Counted from the first letter of the stretch, positions 1-11,519 are shown. The stretch is DNA of 64,000 nucleotides from Sclerotinia nivalis (GCA_029531795.1 JAPEIS010000008.1:1302001-1366000), one strand, 5' to 3'. Made by a program: numbers and translations. The notes: generated by a model not told the origin, from the letters alone.

Positions 1-2294
1 ATATACAGTTTGTATAGTTTGGGTTTCTTTTCAACCCTTGAAATGTTGATTGAGGGCAAGTGAAAACTAATACTGGGGAACAAAGCCCGATATCTTCATC
101 CTCTAAGATCTTTCCTTCCTCATTCTCCCTCTACCCCTTGCTAATTAAAGCATCCCACTGATATAATCTTCTTCTTCGACCCAATCTGCTATTCCGATAC
201 CACTTCCCACAAAGATCAAAAGTCATCTCTGTCAAGATTACCTCCAGTACAGTAAAAGGATCCTCATACTAATGAAAAGCAACTGGAAGGCACCACTCTC
301 CTCAACTCGAACTCATTCATTAGCTCCTTTGTATACCTTTCTAGATGTAATGATCTCCAGCTTTGTTTGAATATAAATAATCGAAACCGCCGAATAGAAT
401 ATCGGTCATTTGAATATAATGATAATAGGGCGTGGCCCTAACCCTATTCACACACACACAAAAAATATTTTCGTAAAATCGAGGAAAAGGCGTAATATCG
501 TATCGATGCCCAGAGTATAGTATTAGTTGATAGATGATGATATTCTTTGTTTCGTAATAATCGTAGTGTTAAAATGAATATGTTTTCGATAATCGATTGT
601 CGAAAAAAGGTATAAAATGCGAATAAAACAATAGCAAATTCTGTATCGAAAAGACCTTTCTGGAATAAAAGGGACTTACTAAACATATTATACCTTGTAT
701 TGAAGTAATAGTCGATAGTAGATATTGAATCTAACCAAGGCTTCTGTAACCATCGTCCGTATTTTGGGTTGATATTCGTTCATCCTTTCGAAGATATTGA
801 TGCTGTAAAATCGTAATAACCCCTTCATCGTAAATATCGTAATCGGGAAACCCTCTCTCTTTTTTCCAATGTATCCGATTCCATCAAATGACTCAATTTT
901 AGCTCTGCAGACTCTCAATAGAGAGCTGGAGGTTCGTAGAGGGCACCACGTACAGGTGTTGAGTCTTCGCCCTCCTTAAAAGGGTTTTCTTTACTTCTAA
1001 ATATGTATGGAGTAAGACTTTCCTGGCTCATCAATTTAACTTTGGTATACCCTGAATTATTATCAACTACTATCCCCTTTATATACTCTTTGCTAATTTA
1101 GTTCTGTCTTTACATTGATATTATATCTCCTTCACTTAGACCCTTTTTTAATACATAAAACATCCCATTTGTTACTTATATTCTAGTAAATACACCACAA
1201 TCCATGGGATCAAGGTGTCCTTTCTTCATGACTCCCTCAATCATCCCCCTTCATCTACACTACTAACATCCACGCATGATCTTGCAGGTCCCAAGACTGA
1301 TATGCACGAAACTTTTCTATATCATATCATTCTGAGTCTTTAGTTCACCCATCAAACTTAAAAAAAGAACAAAGAAACAAAAGGCTATTCATCAGCTTTC
1401 ACAATACAATTATCTTCCTGAGACTTCCTCTCCTTCCCCTCCTTCCCCTCCTTCACCATCTTTAACCCCTCAAATCTCCCAAACCCAAACCCAAACCCCT
1501 ATTACATGATAATATACCATCCACCACCTACCAATCTCACAGAAAACAAAACCATCCTTATTAGCCTAAAAAAACTTACATTCATCCAGCCAAAACCAAA
1601 AATAAGCAAAAACTCCAAAATTCAAAATTTTCAAAAATCAACCTCCTTTTTGTTGCAACTCTCTTTCTGTTCTCGAAGAAAGGTTCACAGGACCCTTTTT
1701 CAGATATGCAACAAAACCTTGGGAGTGCAAGGTAGTTCTAGTCATGTGTTTTGAGGTTTGGGGAGTTGTGGTTGGAGGGTCGGAAGGGATGGTTGTTCCG
1801 GGTCCGAAGTTGAGATGGAAGGTTCCCAGTGCTTCAATCTGTTTGTATTTGTTTGATGGACATGATCTGATAATGAATACAACTTTGTAAGCAGAAGATA
1901 TATCTACCTAGTGGTTCTTGGAGTTCTCTAAATAATCAAAGTTTTAATTCTGGCTTCGATGTTCTTTCTTGTTATATTATTGTTTTCAATTGATCTTTCT
2001 CTATTCAGCATTTTTTTCCGAGTTCTTGTTTCTCATTTACTCCTTACTATGTTACTACAATCTTCTCTCTTGTGAGTAAAAGACAGTCTGAGAGGAAAAA
2101 CATACCATAGGAAAAATAAAGCAGTGGTATGTCATTTCTTTCCGCATCCCCATTTTGCTGTAGTGGACGGAGAGGGATATCAAGAGGATCAAAGTACTGA
2201 CAAATACACTTGTAGGTCTTTAAAGTTCAAACCATTGCTTTTACTCTAATAACCTTTCTTTTGCGCAAATTAGAAGTAGGGAAGTAACCCGCTT
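1..2294. other. AT-rich gene-free stretch
   Basis: No coding region could be supported. About 440-870 is unusually dense in ATCG/TATCG words. About 1425-1500 is a C-rich, purine-poor tract with CCTTCCCCT and CCCAAA units. Short open frames here lack recognisable domains or protein-like composition and are treated as chance. Confidence 0.6.
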
Positions 2295-2729
2295 CTACTC
2301 TACAGTCTCACATTCCCTCAGTTGACTCGACCACAAGAGGAGACTATTATCTTTCTCTTCTTCATTTCTCTCACCAGTCTCGATCTCATCACCCTTATTC
2401 TTCTGTTTCTCGTCATGCTTCTTCTCCCCAAACGGACTCACTTCGTGAAACAGCCATTCCGCGCCCGCCAAAACCTTTTCGCTTTTTTCCCTATGCTCAT
2501 CTTCATCAATAATATAAACCCAAACGCTATCCTTATCCGCCTTATGAGTTTTCCATAAGCGTTCCTTGATCTCCTGAACAGCGGCTGCTACTCCTTCCGC
2601 TGTAGGTTCCCTAATCCGAGCAATAATACTCATGAATGGGTTAAATAGATCAATATTCGATTCCCACAGGCAGTCTACTACAAGGGAGAATTCCTCGAAA
2701 GTTGCAATGGTTTTGAGGTTGGGGGACAT
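2295..2729 (-). pseudogene. GNAT acetyltransferase-like N-terminal fragment
   Basis: A 144-residue frame starting at an ATG. Its first ~100 residues look like the N-terminus of a fungal GNAT-type acyltransferase: a W-E-S-N stretch, then PFM and IREPT, then KERLW and a 'DSVWVYIIDED' beta strand followed by 'AGAEWLFHEVSPFGE'. In the family this leads to a beta-strand and the acetyl-CoA loop (R/QxxGxG/A), but here the frame turns into a Lys/Glu-rich tail and stops. No acetyl-CoA-binding motif is present, so an intact protein would probably be inactive. It may be a truncated copy or a species-specific small protein. Family assignment rests on motif memory only. Confidence 0.35.
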
Positions 2730-4091
2730 GATGGATTGGGGTCAGTGGAATTCAGCAATGAAGGACCTTGGTTAAAGAGGTGAGTTGTGTACCGTGAACT
2801 TGTAGAAAGGCTTTCGATTTTAAGATTATGGTTGTTGATTATGGTTTAAGAAAAGAGGTACTTCCAATATATACCAGGTGAGCGAAGTGAGATCCGGAAT
2901 CCGTTCTGACTGGGATAATGGCAGCGTACTAATCTGTTATATAGCTCACGATATTTGAAAAGGGGCGCAGTTGATGACGATACCTGGGTACATATGCAGT
3001 TGCGTGTACGGGCTATTGAATTGACCATCAAATAGCTTTAGCTATTACTGTGGAAAGTATTGATGTTGTTGGTGACTGTTGGAGATTCTTATGCGTAACA
3101 AGGATGACTTGGTAAACAGCCAACATAGATGTGGGGCTGTTCTTCGTTGGGATAGGCTTTTGTCATCTTTGCATGTCACCGAATGTATTGAAGCTCATTG
3201 GCATGGCAAATGAGAGATTGTAGATTTCATGGTAAGATCTTACATGATAAGAGCAAGAAAGTGCCATTGACATGCAACTAGGAACTCAATCATAGGAATC
3301 CATTAAGAAACTAATCTGATTCAAAAGAGGAAGTTACATCTTTTCATAGCACTGTGCAGAGAAGCCCCAAAACAAGGGACTAGGCAGTGATCTAGCTAGA
3401 ATCAATAGTTGAAAGGGAATGATGCTTCTGAACCACCGGCATATTTTTCTAGTCCCCGCCAATACCTTGCTTGTTAAGTACAATCCATCATTCGAGAAAA
3501 TCTGCTCTTCGTTAGCTTCATCACTGAGCTTAATCGAGGAGTGTTGTTCGCTGAACTCGAGTTGGGAAGATCTTCACTGCGGTGACAATGATCTCGGCTC
3601 TTTCGGCTTCTGGCTGATTCAGGTCATCTAGCTTAATATCCACTGTAGTCGAAGTAGCAGGTATCGTCGGTTTCACCTCGTTCTCCCTCAAAACAGCATC
3701 ATTGCTATTCTTACATGACACTTTTCTATTGTTTGTTCGGTGTCGACTATATTTGCTGCAGAGGGAGAGAAATGACCGGATGCTTGCAAGAGTTGATCTC
3801 GGTGTATGTCATAACCTTCTCTGAATAGCGTACTAACGTCATTATGCGAGCTGTGATGACGGAATAGGATGCTCTGTTGTAGACGGCAGTGTCACGCCTA
3901 CTACAATGGCTTCGGTGGTATTAGTTGATGTTGTCATGATGGAGTTTGGGTCGGAACTTAGGGCCAAAGGCAGCCTTATGAATGCTATATCTTCGAATGG
4001 GAATTGATAGAAATACCATATAAAGGACAGATCCAGATACACAACGACGACATGTCAGTGAGGATCAGTTTTGCATTTTGGAAAGGGGATT
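2730..4091. other. Intergenic, mostly unassigned
   Basis: No gene could be supported. The minus-strand frames at 3530-3721 and 3842-4042 lie downstream of the rhodopsin-like relic and might be its decayed 3' end, but they show no recognisable motif. Confidence 0.4.
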
Positions 4092-4310
4092 TCACAAGAA
4101 TCCCAGCCAAAAGACGCCGGTGATAGCGAGGTTTAGTTTCGGTGTCATTTTCAGGGTAGCAATGGTTGGAAGAGGCATGACAGGAGTAACAACATCAAAG
4201 AAGAGATCCAAACAAGTATGTGCCATTGAGAATCTTGGGATATTGATGGTTGTGAGCGCTTTAGTTTCTCCAGACCAGTTATCGGAAACATGAGGATTCC
4301 AGGTGAACAA
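4092..4310 (-). pseudogene. SAT4/rhodopsin-like membrane protein relic
   Basis: A 72-residue minus-strand frame resembles the middle of the fungal SAT4-type integral membrane proteins (PTH11-like rhodopsin fold). An NW-S-G-E loop leads to 'INIPRFSMAHTCLDLFFDV', then 'MPLPTIATLKMTPKLNLAI' and 'GVFWLGFL'. In the family this reads F-x-C-x-P..W..G-x-C-[IVL]-N, then 'N+-x-TD-x-x-x-x-x-LP+P', then a positively charged loop and a G-x-F-x-x-G helix. The conserved Cys of the G-x-C-x-N motif is missing, the frame stops at the end of that helix, and no flanking helices follow in frame. I read it as a broken copy; membrane receptor/sensor roles are known for some relatives only. Confidence 0.4.
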
Positions 4311-4404
4311 GATCTTCCTAAGTCAGGAATGCCTGCAGCTCGAATTATTTTATTTTTCAGCGCTCAAAAAAAGGAGGAAGAGCAATGCCGAAGTATGAAG
4401 AGCG

Positions 4405-4554
4405 TTGAGAAGACACAATACTCGGATTCTTCTGGTCATAGGAATCGCGCGAGCCTACTTGTATAGAAGAAGATTGTCGGTCAACGATTGGAGGATGATC
4501 CTATTTGAAGTTTCCCCGCTTGTAAGTCTTACATGTTCGTGGGTTTGGACATGA
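4405..4554 (+). pseudogene. Possible SAT4-like N-terminal fragment on the opposite strand
   Basis: The plus frame reads a hydrophobic helix 'ILLVIGIARAYLYRRRLSV' followed by NDWRMIL. This looks like the helix 1-loop-helix 2 region of SAT4 proteins (R-x-Y-x-R...L-x-x-DDW-x-x). The frame has no convincing start and stops at 4552-4554. It lies about 100 bp from the minus-strand SAT4-like piece but points the other way. Short, so the similarity could be accidental. Confidence 0.22.
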
Positions 4555-4817
4555 ATGGATCGCTGGTGGAATACATGTTGCTTTCAGATATGACTGCGGA
4601 TCGAGTACTTGCTTGAAATATGATAGTCAGCATATCACAAATAGTCATTACTTATGATTTGACAATCATGGTGCTCATTCACATTAGTGTTGATTAGAAA
4701 AGATGTGTGAAATTCATTGAGTTATTGCAAATCCCTATGCCCCCAATTAATTGAACTCATCGAAACCCATCTCCTTCCCCGAATGGTGTCCACCGTAAAA
4801 CTCCCCAATTGAACCTA

Positions 4818-5642
4818 TCAAACCTGTTTTCCCTTCAAGACACTACCCAGCATATCATTCATTTCCATAAGACCCTGTTCCCGCCGTTCACCATCCTCTA
4901 CATCCGCAAGATTCAATTCCCGGGGCGTAGTCGAAATGAAAAACTTCTTCGCCGTTTCCAAATCCGCCATCGTAACATCCCTAGTCTTTACCTTCCCCTC
5001 ACAATCCGACCACGCAACCCCAATCATCACAAACGGACCCATCCAATCTCGCGACCATCCGGTGAGTTCCTCTATACTCAAATTCTTGCTGCATTCATCC
5101 AGTATTTCGCCTTCTTCCAATCCATACATGACGCTCAGAGTCCAATCTTCTGGATCAGTAATTCCGGGAACTAATGCCCAATTCTCGGTGGCATCTTGGA
5201 TGGTGGCAGCAGTAGTATTTGTCCCGCGAGCTAGTACATCAGCGGGAAGCGGAACATCGTACGGATGACAATCATGACACGCCTGACAGACGATACATTC
5301 GTCGCACGAGGGGGCACATGGCGTGGGGATAAGAGTAGGACACGGAACCCAACACACTGCAAGGTTTGATCGTTCGGGCGGAAAGTAAAACGCGAGTTTA
5401 CAAATTGGTAACGGGCGCGGCATCGTCTTGCTAATCCAGCTTATGCAGGTTGTTTGATGGTTTCCTCTGCAGCCTAAAGAACAGTAATACGCGTAATTGG
5501 TGCATATACAGAGATATCCTTGACGGGTTATTTCTGTGGTGCAAATACTGCATGGGACTGGCCCATCGTTTGTTTGTAATACTTTTAAGTCTGGTAGTGT
5601 GAATACTAGTGTTTTCGGATTTATGGCAGCCACGTGGTTCAT
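4818..5642 (-). CDS. Cys-rich protein with HIT/MYND-like zinc finger
   Basis: A single-exon gene for 274 residues. Residues 31-66 carry C31-x2-C34, C45-x-C47, then Y-C54-S-L-G-C58-x3-H62-x3-C66. The second half matches the HIT-type zinc finger (C-S-L-x-C-x3-H-x3-C), while the first half is atypical because the second pair is CxC, not CxxC, and sits ten residues away. A second cluster of eight cysteines with a His occupies roughly residues 107-128. The rest (about 140-274) is acidic, ends in a mixed helical region, and I do not recognise it. HIT/MYND fingers usually mediate protein-protein contacts in nuclear complexes; any such role here is inference. No signal peptide or membrane segment. 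The ATG is the first in frame. It is isolated, with no close neighbour. Confidence 0.72.
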   Translation of the reverse strand: MNHVAAINPKTLVFTLPDLKVLQTNDGPVPCSICTTEITRQGYLCICTNYAYYCSLGCRGNHQTTCISWISKTMPRPLPICKLAFYFPPERSNLAVCWVPCPTLIPTPCAPSCDECIVCQACHDCHPYDVPLPADVLARGTNTTAATIQDATENWALVPGITDPEDWTLSVMYGLEEGEILDECSKNLSIEELTGWSRDWMGPFVMIGVAWSDCEGKVKTRDVTMADLETAKKFFISTTPRELNLADVEDGERREQGLMEMNDMLGSVLKGKQV

Positions 5643-7435
5643 CTTGACGAATATGTCTTTTTGATTGTAGTGAGGAGTGGTGAGTGTGATAATTTTTCGT
5701 TCTCTATTGCATCCGAATATTTCTCACGAATTCGGTCGAAGGTGAATGACGGTGGTGTTATTTGAAAAAGAGAAAGAAGTTTTTGGCTTTGGAAGATGAT
5801 GTTTGTGGAAGAAATAGAAGTGATGAATCGCAGGTAGCTATATTGTATTTAAGTCGCGTCTGGTTTGTAAATTTTTTGTGGTGTTCTCAAGCTCTAATAC
5901 GGCATGTGATAATTGAGTGAATAAATACCGTAGAGAAATTTGGTACGGTAGTATGCAAAATCAGGAAATTTGAGGAGTTCTATTCTGAGACTGAAACCTG
6001 AGTCGAAATATTCTTGCGATTAAGTCAGAAATCAAGGTGTGTGTACTAGAAAAGTTGAGGTTGTTGCTCTATCTAGATCATTTTGCATGATGTGATTACG
6101 ATGGCCACTCATTGTATTCGATTATAACCAACGATTATACCAACCGCCATTTCGAGGTAAGAAGCTGGAGTGAGCTATAACCTTTCCGCGATTATTCACT
6201 CTCGTCTATGCACTCTCATCTTCATACCTTGGTTTAAGTGGCAACGCTTGGAAGATGATTCCCAATCTCCAATCATGGGAATTCCGGAAGCTAGTTTTCC
6301 TCTTGAACGCATGTGGTACAAACATATATGCTGAATTCAATTGATTTTAGATATCGGTGTCCACCACAGTCGATTCATCTAGGCTTTCTAACTTGTCTGT
6401 CAAAAGTCAGAAGCTTGCCTCTAACCATATTCAAACCCCTTCAATTTGTTATCTTCTATGTTCACAGTGGATGTAGATATATCAAAGAGACCTACAGTAT
6501 CTCATAGCATTACCTCAAATGCTGAGCAGCTATCACCCACCTATCATGCTTTATCCATCAGGAATATCTTGCTATGCTTTAGATCCTTTGTTTTTGTCGG
6601 TACGACTCTGTGATCGTCGTATCCGATAGAAATGATCAAAACGTTTATGATCGTATTGAGGTTATTCACAAAAGAGATTCCCGTGAGGGCGTTTGGATTG
6701 CTACGCAATTGACCCCTAAATTAAAGGTTATATTGCGCATCAAGGTTCGAAAGAACCATTGAGTGCGAATGGCCTCAATATAGAAGCCTTCGCTTAAGTG
6801 AGGATCACATGCTTTAAGAGCACGTGAATACCAACAGTTTTATTATGCAGTCATGTTATCAGAGACCACCTCCCGCTCGCCCTTCAACCTCCCATACATA
6901 ATCTTGCCAGCTTTATTGAACATGATTTTCAACAGTCCTTTGTCACCTCACCATAAGTCTTGTATCAAACCCAGGTATCATAATTCTGGTGTCTCAACTC
7001 GCATAACGCGCTATCACGGTTTTGAAATCTGAATCCAAGATTTGTAGCACGACCTCGAACGCAGATATTGAGGACTTGAATCTTGCCTCATTCCAGTCAA
7101 ATAGTACCGCAAGCATAATTTTAGTGATTGTCCTGCAAATCCCATCGTCTTCTCGTCTATTTCGCGGAAATGATTAGATTTACTGTGCCATCATGTAGCA
7201 CTGCGTGTGCAAGAGCCGGGTTTTCGTGTTTAGGCTGGGTGCATAAGTTAGATTAATATCAAGAGGATCCAAGATAATTTCTTGAATCATGGTTTCCCAT
7301 GTCTTTCCAAAAGTCGCTCGATTATGGGGCCTCCATTTGAACAACCCTAGAGATCCACTGAGTATCTAAGACAAATGTTCAATTGTTGGTTAACTCTTAT
7401 GTGGTGTTGCTGTGAGTACGGCGAAGATGTAGAGT
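5643..7435. other. Intergenic, nothing recognisable
   Basis: No supported gene on either strand. Only short frames without domain signals. The first ~250 bp upstream of the Cys-rich gene presumably hold its promoter. Confidence 0.5.
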
Positions 7436-8026
7436 GATGAACTTGGCTAGAAAATGTACTTTACTTATCGTACCAAGCAGTGCAATCAAGCGCTGCATGA
7501 TGGTGGGAGGTATATTTCGGCGACAACACACCGTGATATCGTTGAAAATTCGAAGAACCTGAAGAATGGCACATCTCGAGGAGATATCATTCAGGTCTTG
7601 ATAGCCAAATTGCCAGTTCACAGACAAGCTAGTGATGGGAATGAACTAACCAATGGAACGACTGACCTAACAGCACGACTGGTTTTGATGATGGAATTTG
7701 GCGAATTGAAGTACGGATTCACAGCTAGACAACAACTAGTCTACAAATCCGGTTCTCTGTCGGACATTTTGACTCGGTCGTCCCAGTCATCATCGAGACA
7801 AAGGGAGATCAACTTGGAGAAGGCGTTCAATGCTCAAAGTCTTGACTTTGATTGTATTGCCGGGATTGAGATATAATGGGCTTCCAATATGATGGAACAC
7901 CTTCGGTTGATGAATGTTGATGGGAGAGTGACAATGTTTCATCATGCTTCTTTTCTGGAATGCCAAAATAACAAGTGCGTGAAAAACTACTTCCTTTTAA
8001 GCCCTAGACAGGCCGACAGCAACTAG
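7436..8026 (+). pseudogene. Interrupted copy of a fungus-specific protein family
   Basis: The plus frame encodes a run typical of a large Pezizomycotina family of unknown function: 'YRTKQCNQALHDGGR', 'DLTARLVLMMEFG', a G-F-x-x-R-x-Q segment, then 'AFNAQSLDFDCIAGIEI'. The family normally continues with I/V-W-T-x-N-L-x-DHLR and 'FHHASFL'. Here a TAA at 7874-7876 falls exactly between GIEI and W-A-S-N-M-M-E-HLR, after which the same frame goes on through 'MFHHASFLECQ' to a TAG at 8024-8026. A second in-frame TAG at 7448-7450 interrupts the expected L-G-K-x-Y-Y. Two nonsense codons inside conserved blocks, without splice sites around them, mark it as a pseudogene. Function of the intact family is not known to me. 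Confidence 0.6.
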
Positions 8027-9043
8027 CTTAAGAAGCACTGTACCTTCCGAAGACTTTACAGAAAAGACTATTCGCAATCTAACACTACTATTTCACAAAA
8101 ACGATAATAACTACCTTAGAATATGATTAAAAAAGTGAATACCTCACACAGGCTTGATAAGAAAGCCTTCCAATGCAGTCGTCTTCAGGCGGAAGATAGA
8201 CGTATTGAGAGTTTCAAATCACGGGGAGAAAGACCTTCCATCTTGAAAGAGGTCTTCAATGAGGCAGAGCCAGGTAACACATCGCAATGGTAGTCTGGTA
8301 GGAGAAAGGGAGTGTAATGGTATACATTCTGGTTGGCGATCTGGGTTCCCCTTCTAACTATGATATTTGGGGTTAGTCAATCAGTCGAGGGCACTTTGCA
8401 AGTCTACAAAGTATTCCAATCACCACACTGAAGCTGGCTATATTGCCATGGCTTTGGTGATAGCTGTGAACATTCTCTGACCATTTTTGGTGTGGTTCTG
8501 TATGAAATGAGATGAGATTTTTGACGACTGATGCGTGGCCTGCATTAATATAGTTCTGCAAGTAAAAGAACTATCAATTTATGAGTTATGAAATAGCAAC
8601 ATTATAAACCAATCTAAATGTATAGGCTGACTGTCGTTTCGAGGTGATTATCACAAGGAAGAGATGGTACTCCCAGATACATCTAAATCATGTTACTCCC
8701 ACCCAACGAACGACATGGCTTACGTAACCCCCCACCTCTTTGACGCCCTTCTCATGACAGCTTCAGTTGTCGTTCTCAGAACAACAGTTGCCCATCTCAT
8801 CACTTCCATCTACGTATCATTCAATCTATTTCGATTTAAAAAATTTGGACTTGAAGTTTTGTGAATCTTTTGTACTTCCTAGTGAACAATTCTGGTAAAT
8901 AAATTGTGGTGGTCGTGGAGGTGCAGTATCTTTCTTATCTTTGGGTTCGTCGCCCTGGAAAAGACGAATTGATGATATGTAGCGATTCTAACTATCTTGA
9001 CCAGAATTACCTTTAATTCTCGTATCACCGACTAGCATTCAAA
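8027..9043. other. Intergenic and upstream region of SPT10
   Basis: Nothing coding is supported; a 66-codon plus frame at 8664-8864 has no domain signal and probably lies in the SPT10 promoter or leader. Confidence 0.5.
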
Positions 9044-10891
9044 ATGCCTGCCATGCTCGACGACCCTAGTGCTCCCACAATCTACCGAACTTCAGGTTCT
9101 GTACCCTTCCCAGATCCTCACGATGCGAGCCCCGCATTACCCCTCGATGTATATCCTCGACAGGTCACTTTACGTGACCGAGTGACAATCGCTACAATCG
9201 TACCTTTTGCGTCTCAACGTCAGGTTCCTCCCTCGCTTCTCGCATACCTAAGCGACCAATTCAAGAAAGAGGTCGAATTGGGCGACACATATCCTATGAT
9301 TGATACTATGCCACAAGAGAAGTTTGCATCTTATTGGTTTCAAAATTTCGGTGCAGTAATGCTTCTCGGTAGTCTCGAATCCGCAGATGAAGTAGTCGAA
9401 GGCAAGAACTGGGCTGCAGAATGCTTAGGGAGTTATTATATTAAACCTAACTACCCAGGACGTAGCTCTCATGTCTGCAATGCCGGATTTCTTGTCACAG
9501 ATGCTGCGCGAGGCAGAGGAGTCGGACGTTTACTAGGAGAAAGCTATCTCGACTGGGCTCCGCGACTCGGCTACACCTATTCGGTTTTCAATCTCGTATA
9601 TGAGACGAATGTAGCTTCTTGTCGCATTTGGGATGCGTTAGGCTTCAAACGTATTGGGCGTGTCAAGGGTGCAGGAAACCTCAAAAGCTATCCGGGGCAA
9701 TTCATCGATGCTATCATATATGGGCGGGATTTAGGGCCAGATGGCTCCGACTTCGTGAGTGAAGAACGTTTCGATAAAATCAAATTTTACTTGAAACATA
9801 AAGAATATCCATCGGGTGCTGATCGCGCGGAAAAAAGCAGACTTCGTAGCGCGGCCACACATTACAAACTACTACCGGGCGAAGATAAGCTCATGCTGAA
9901 AGGGAAGGAAGTCATTAGTGATCCGCAAAAACAATATGAGATTGCGAGGGGTATACATGTACTCCAGCATGGAGGAATCAACAAAACCACAGCTATTATT
10001 GCCGAGAAATATCATTGGGTTAGAATCAAGGAGACGGTTAGTCTTGTAATTAAGAACTGTGGAGAGTGCAAAGAGTTGGGAAAAGCACCAATTGTCAAAC
10101 CAGATTTCCAAGTCCAGTTACCTCGTCAGCCTACCCCTAAAAGTCAAAATGTAACCAATGCAGGCATACTATCTCTACCAGAGCAACAACAACATTATCA
10201 TAAACATCAGCAACCACAACCATCTCATTTGCAGCATGATTTCCAACAAATCCAAAACCACCATCATGACCACACCAGTACATCCGTGTCGCCACAAGTT
10301 CTAAACCGCAGACTACCATCCCCCTCTCCCCATTCTCACACCAGCCACACCATCCACCACAAACAACATCAACCACCCATTTCCCAAATGCAACTCCATC
10401 ATGCAGAAACCCGTACACAATCTCAGGCTCACTCCCAATCTCATCCTCCTTCGCATAGACATCCCACAACCGATTACCTACAAATAGACCCGCAAATCAT
10501 GGATTACACACATACATCTCATTCTTCCCATCCACACTTTGAAGCGCATCATGCGCATGAAACAGATTCCTTCCAGGCGATGTTGGGAGATGGAGATGCA
10601 GATGCGGATGCGGATGCAAATGTAGAAGATGGGGGAAGCGGAGTGGATGGCGATATTAACGATATGCTCATAGACCACGACGAAGTAGAGATAGAAAGAC
10701 AAGTTGGCGAAATAGGAACAGCAGACCAAACTCATATCGGGAGTGAAATAAATAACAACGGCACGATAAATGAAGCGATAGGAAATGGAAAACATAAATC
10801 TCATCATGACGATGAGGAGGATGTGATGGCTACGGCGAGGGCAGCGCAGGATATGATATCGAGGGCTGTAATGCATGGGAATACGGGATGA
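9044..10891 (+). CDS. spt10: Spt10-like GNAT acetyltransferase / histone gene regulator
   Basis: An intronless gene for 615 residues. Residues ~40-230 form a GNAT fold: the acetyl-CoA loop R-G-R-G-V-G (156-161), then 'VYETNVASCRIWDALGFKR' (185-203). Downstream is an integrase-like HHCC zinc finger, H305-x3-H309-x29-C339-x2-C342. GNAT followed by HHCC is the hallmark of yeast Spt10, which binds histone-gene upstream elements through the finger and is linked to histone expression and H3 acetylation. Length is close to the yeast protein. The C-terminal third is unusual: a His/Gln-rich segment (about 375-520) and an Asp-Ala run (about 526-534), both low-complexity and probably disordered. It converges with CCT7, 628 bp between stop codons. 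Role in histone control is inferred from the family. Confidence 0.9.
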   Translation: MPAMLDDPSAPTIYRTSGSVPFPDPHDASPALPLDVYPRQVTLRDRVTIATIVPFASQRQVPPSLLAYLSDQFKKEVELGDTYPMIDTMPQEKFASYWFQNFGAVMLLGSLESADEVVEGKNWAAECLGSYYIKPNYPGRSSHVCNAGFLVTDAARGRGVGRLLGESYLDWAPRLGYTYSVFNLVYETNVASCRIWDALGFKRIGRVKGAGNLKSYPGQFIDAIIYGRDLGPDGSDFVSEERFDKIKFYLKHKEYPSGADRAEKSRLRSAATHYKLLPGEDKLMLKGKEVISDPQKQYEIARGIHVLQHGGINKTTAIIAEKYHWVRIKETVSLVIKNCGECKELGKAPIVKPDFQVQLPRQPTPKSQNVTNAGILSLPEQQQHYHKHQQPQPSHLQHDFQQIQNHHHDHTSTSVSPQVLNRRLPSPSPHSHTSHTIHHKQHQPPISQMQLHHAETRTQSQAHSQSHPPSHRHPTTDYLQIDPQIMDYTHTSHSSHPHFEAHHAHETDSFQAMLGDGDADADADANVEDGGSGVDGDINDMLIDHDEVEIERQVGEIGTADQTHIGSEINNNGTINEAIGNGKHKSHHDDEEDVMATARAAQDMISRAVMHGNTG

Positions 10892-11519
10892 GTGCGTGGG
10901 TTATGCGGTATATGGCCGATTATGGATATAATATTTAATTAATATGGAAGATGAGAAATAGTTATCAGGTGGTTGATGATAATGGCGGTGGATTTTAAAA
11001 TCCGTATCATCTGTCTATCTATCACCGGCTCGCGGCTGGTGGTTTGGCAGATGGCAATGAATGATAGAGTGTATGGCACGGTACGCAGAAAGTAAGGGTA
11101 GGGCATCATATATACCAAGAGACTACAGGTAATACCAAAGTTCTCAGATGGAGCCGTCCTATTATTAGTTCAGGAGATGCGCTATCTTCATTTAGCTAAT
11201 ATCACACTATGTGTGCAGGCGGCAGTCTTCAAGAGCCACATATCTGCATTCTTAAAAAGATGGCATTTTGGAGAGAGGAAACTCCTGGCTAATGACGCAG
11301 AGGAAAATTCACTGTAAAGAATAATAGAGTTAGGCATAAGCGAGGGGTGGATTTCTTGAATTTTGAGTCGCTAGTATGTACTTAACCATACATCTAGCAC
11401 TTCGATATCATATCATAGAATAATCATCTACATATCAGATTTTGTTCTCGCCCATCATGCATACCCCTTGATCCCCCTGCATCATTCATGAATCATGATC
11501 CCTCTTTGCCATTTATCAT
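10892..11519. other. Convergent 3' spacer between SPT10 and CCT7
   Basis: Holds the 3' ends of two convergent genes. AT-rich, with no coding signal. Terminators could not be placed. Confidence 0.5.

Noticed and set aside
1480..1502. CCCAAA repeats as possible telomere-like DNA
   Set aside because: Not the fungal CCCTAA unit, only three copies, and no subtelomeric context.
10137..10876. Two long minus-strand frames within SPT10
   Set aside because: Shadows of the His/Gln-rich and Asp-rich parts of SPT10.
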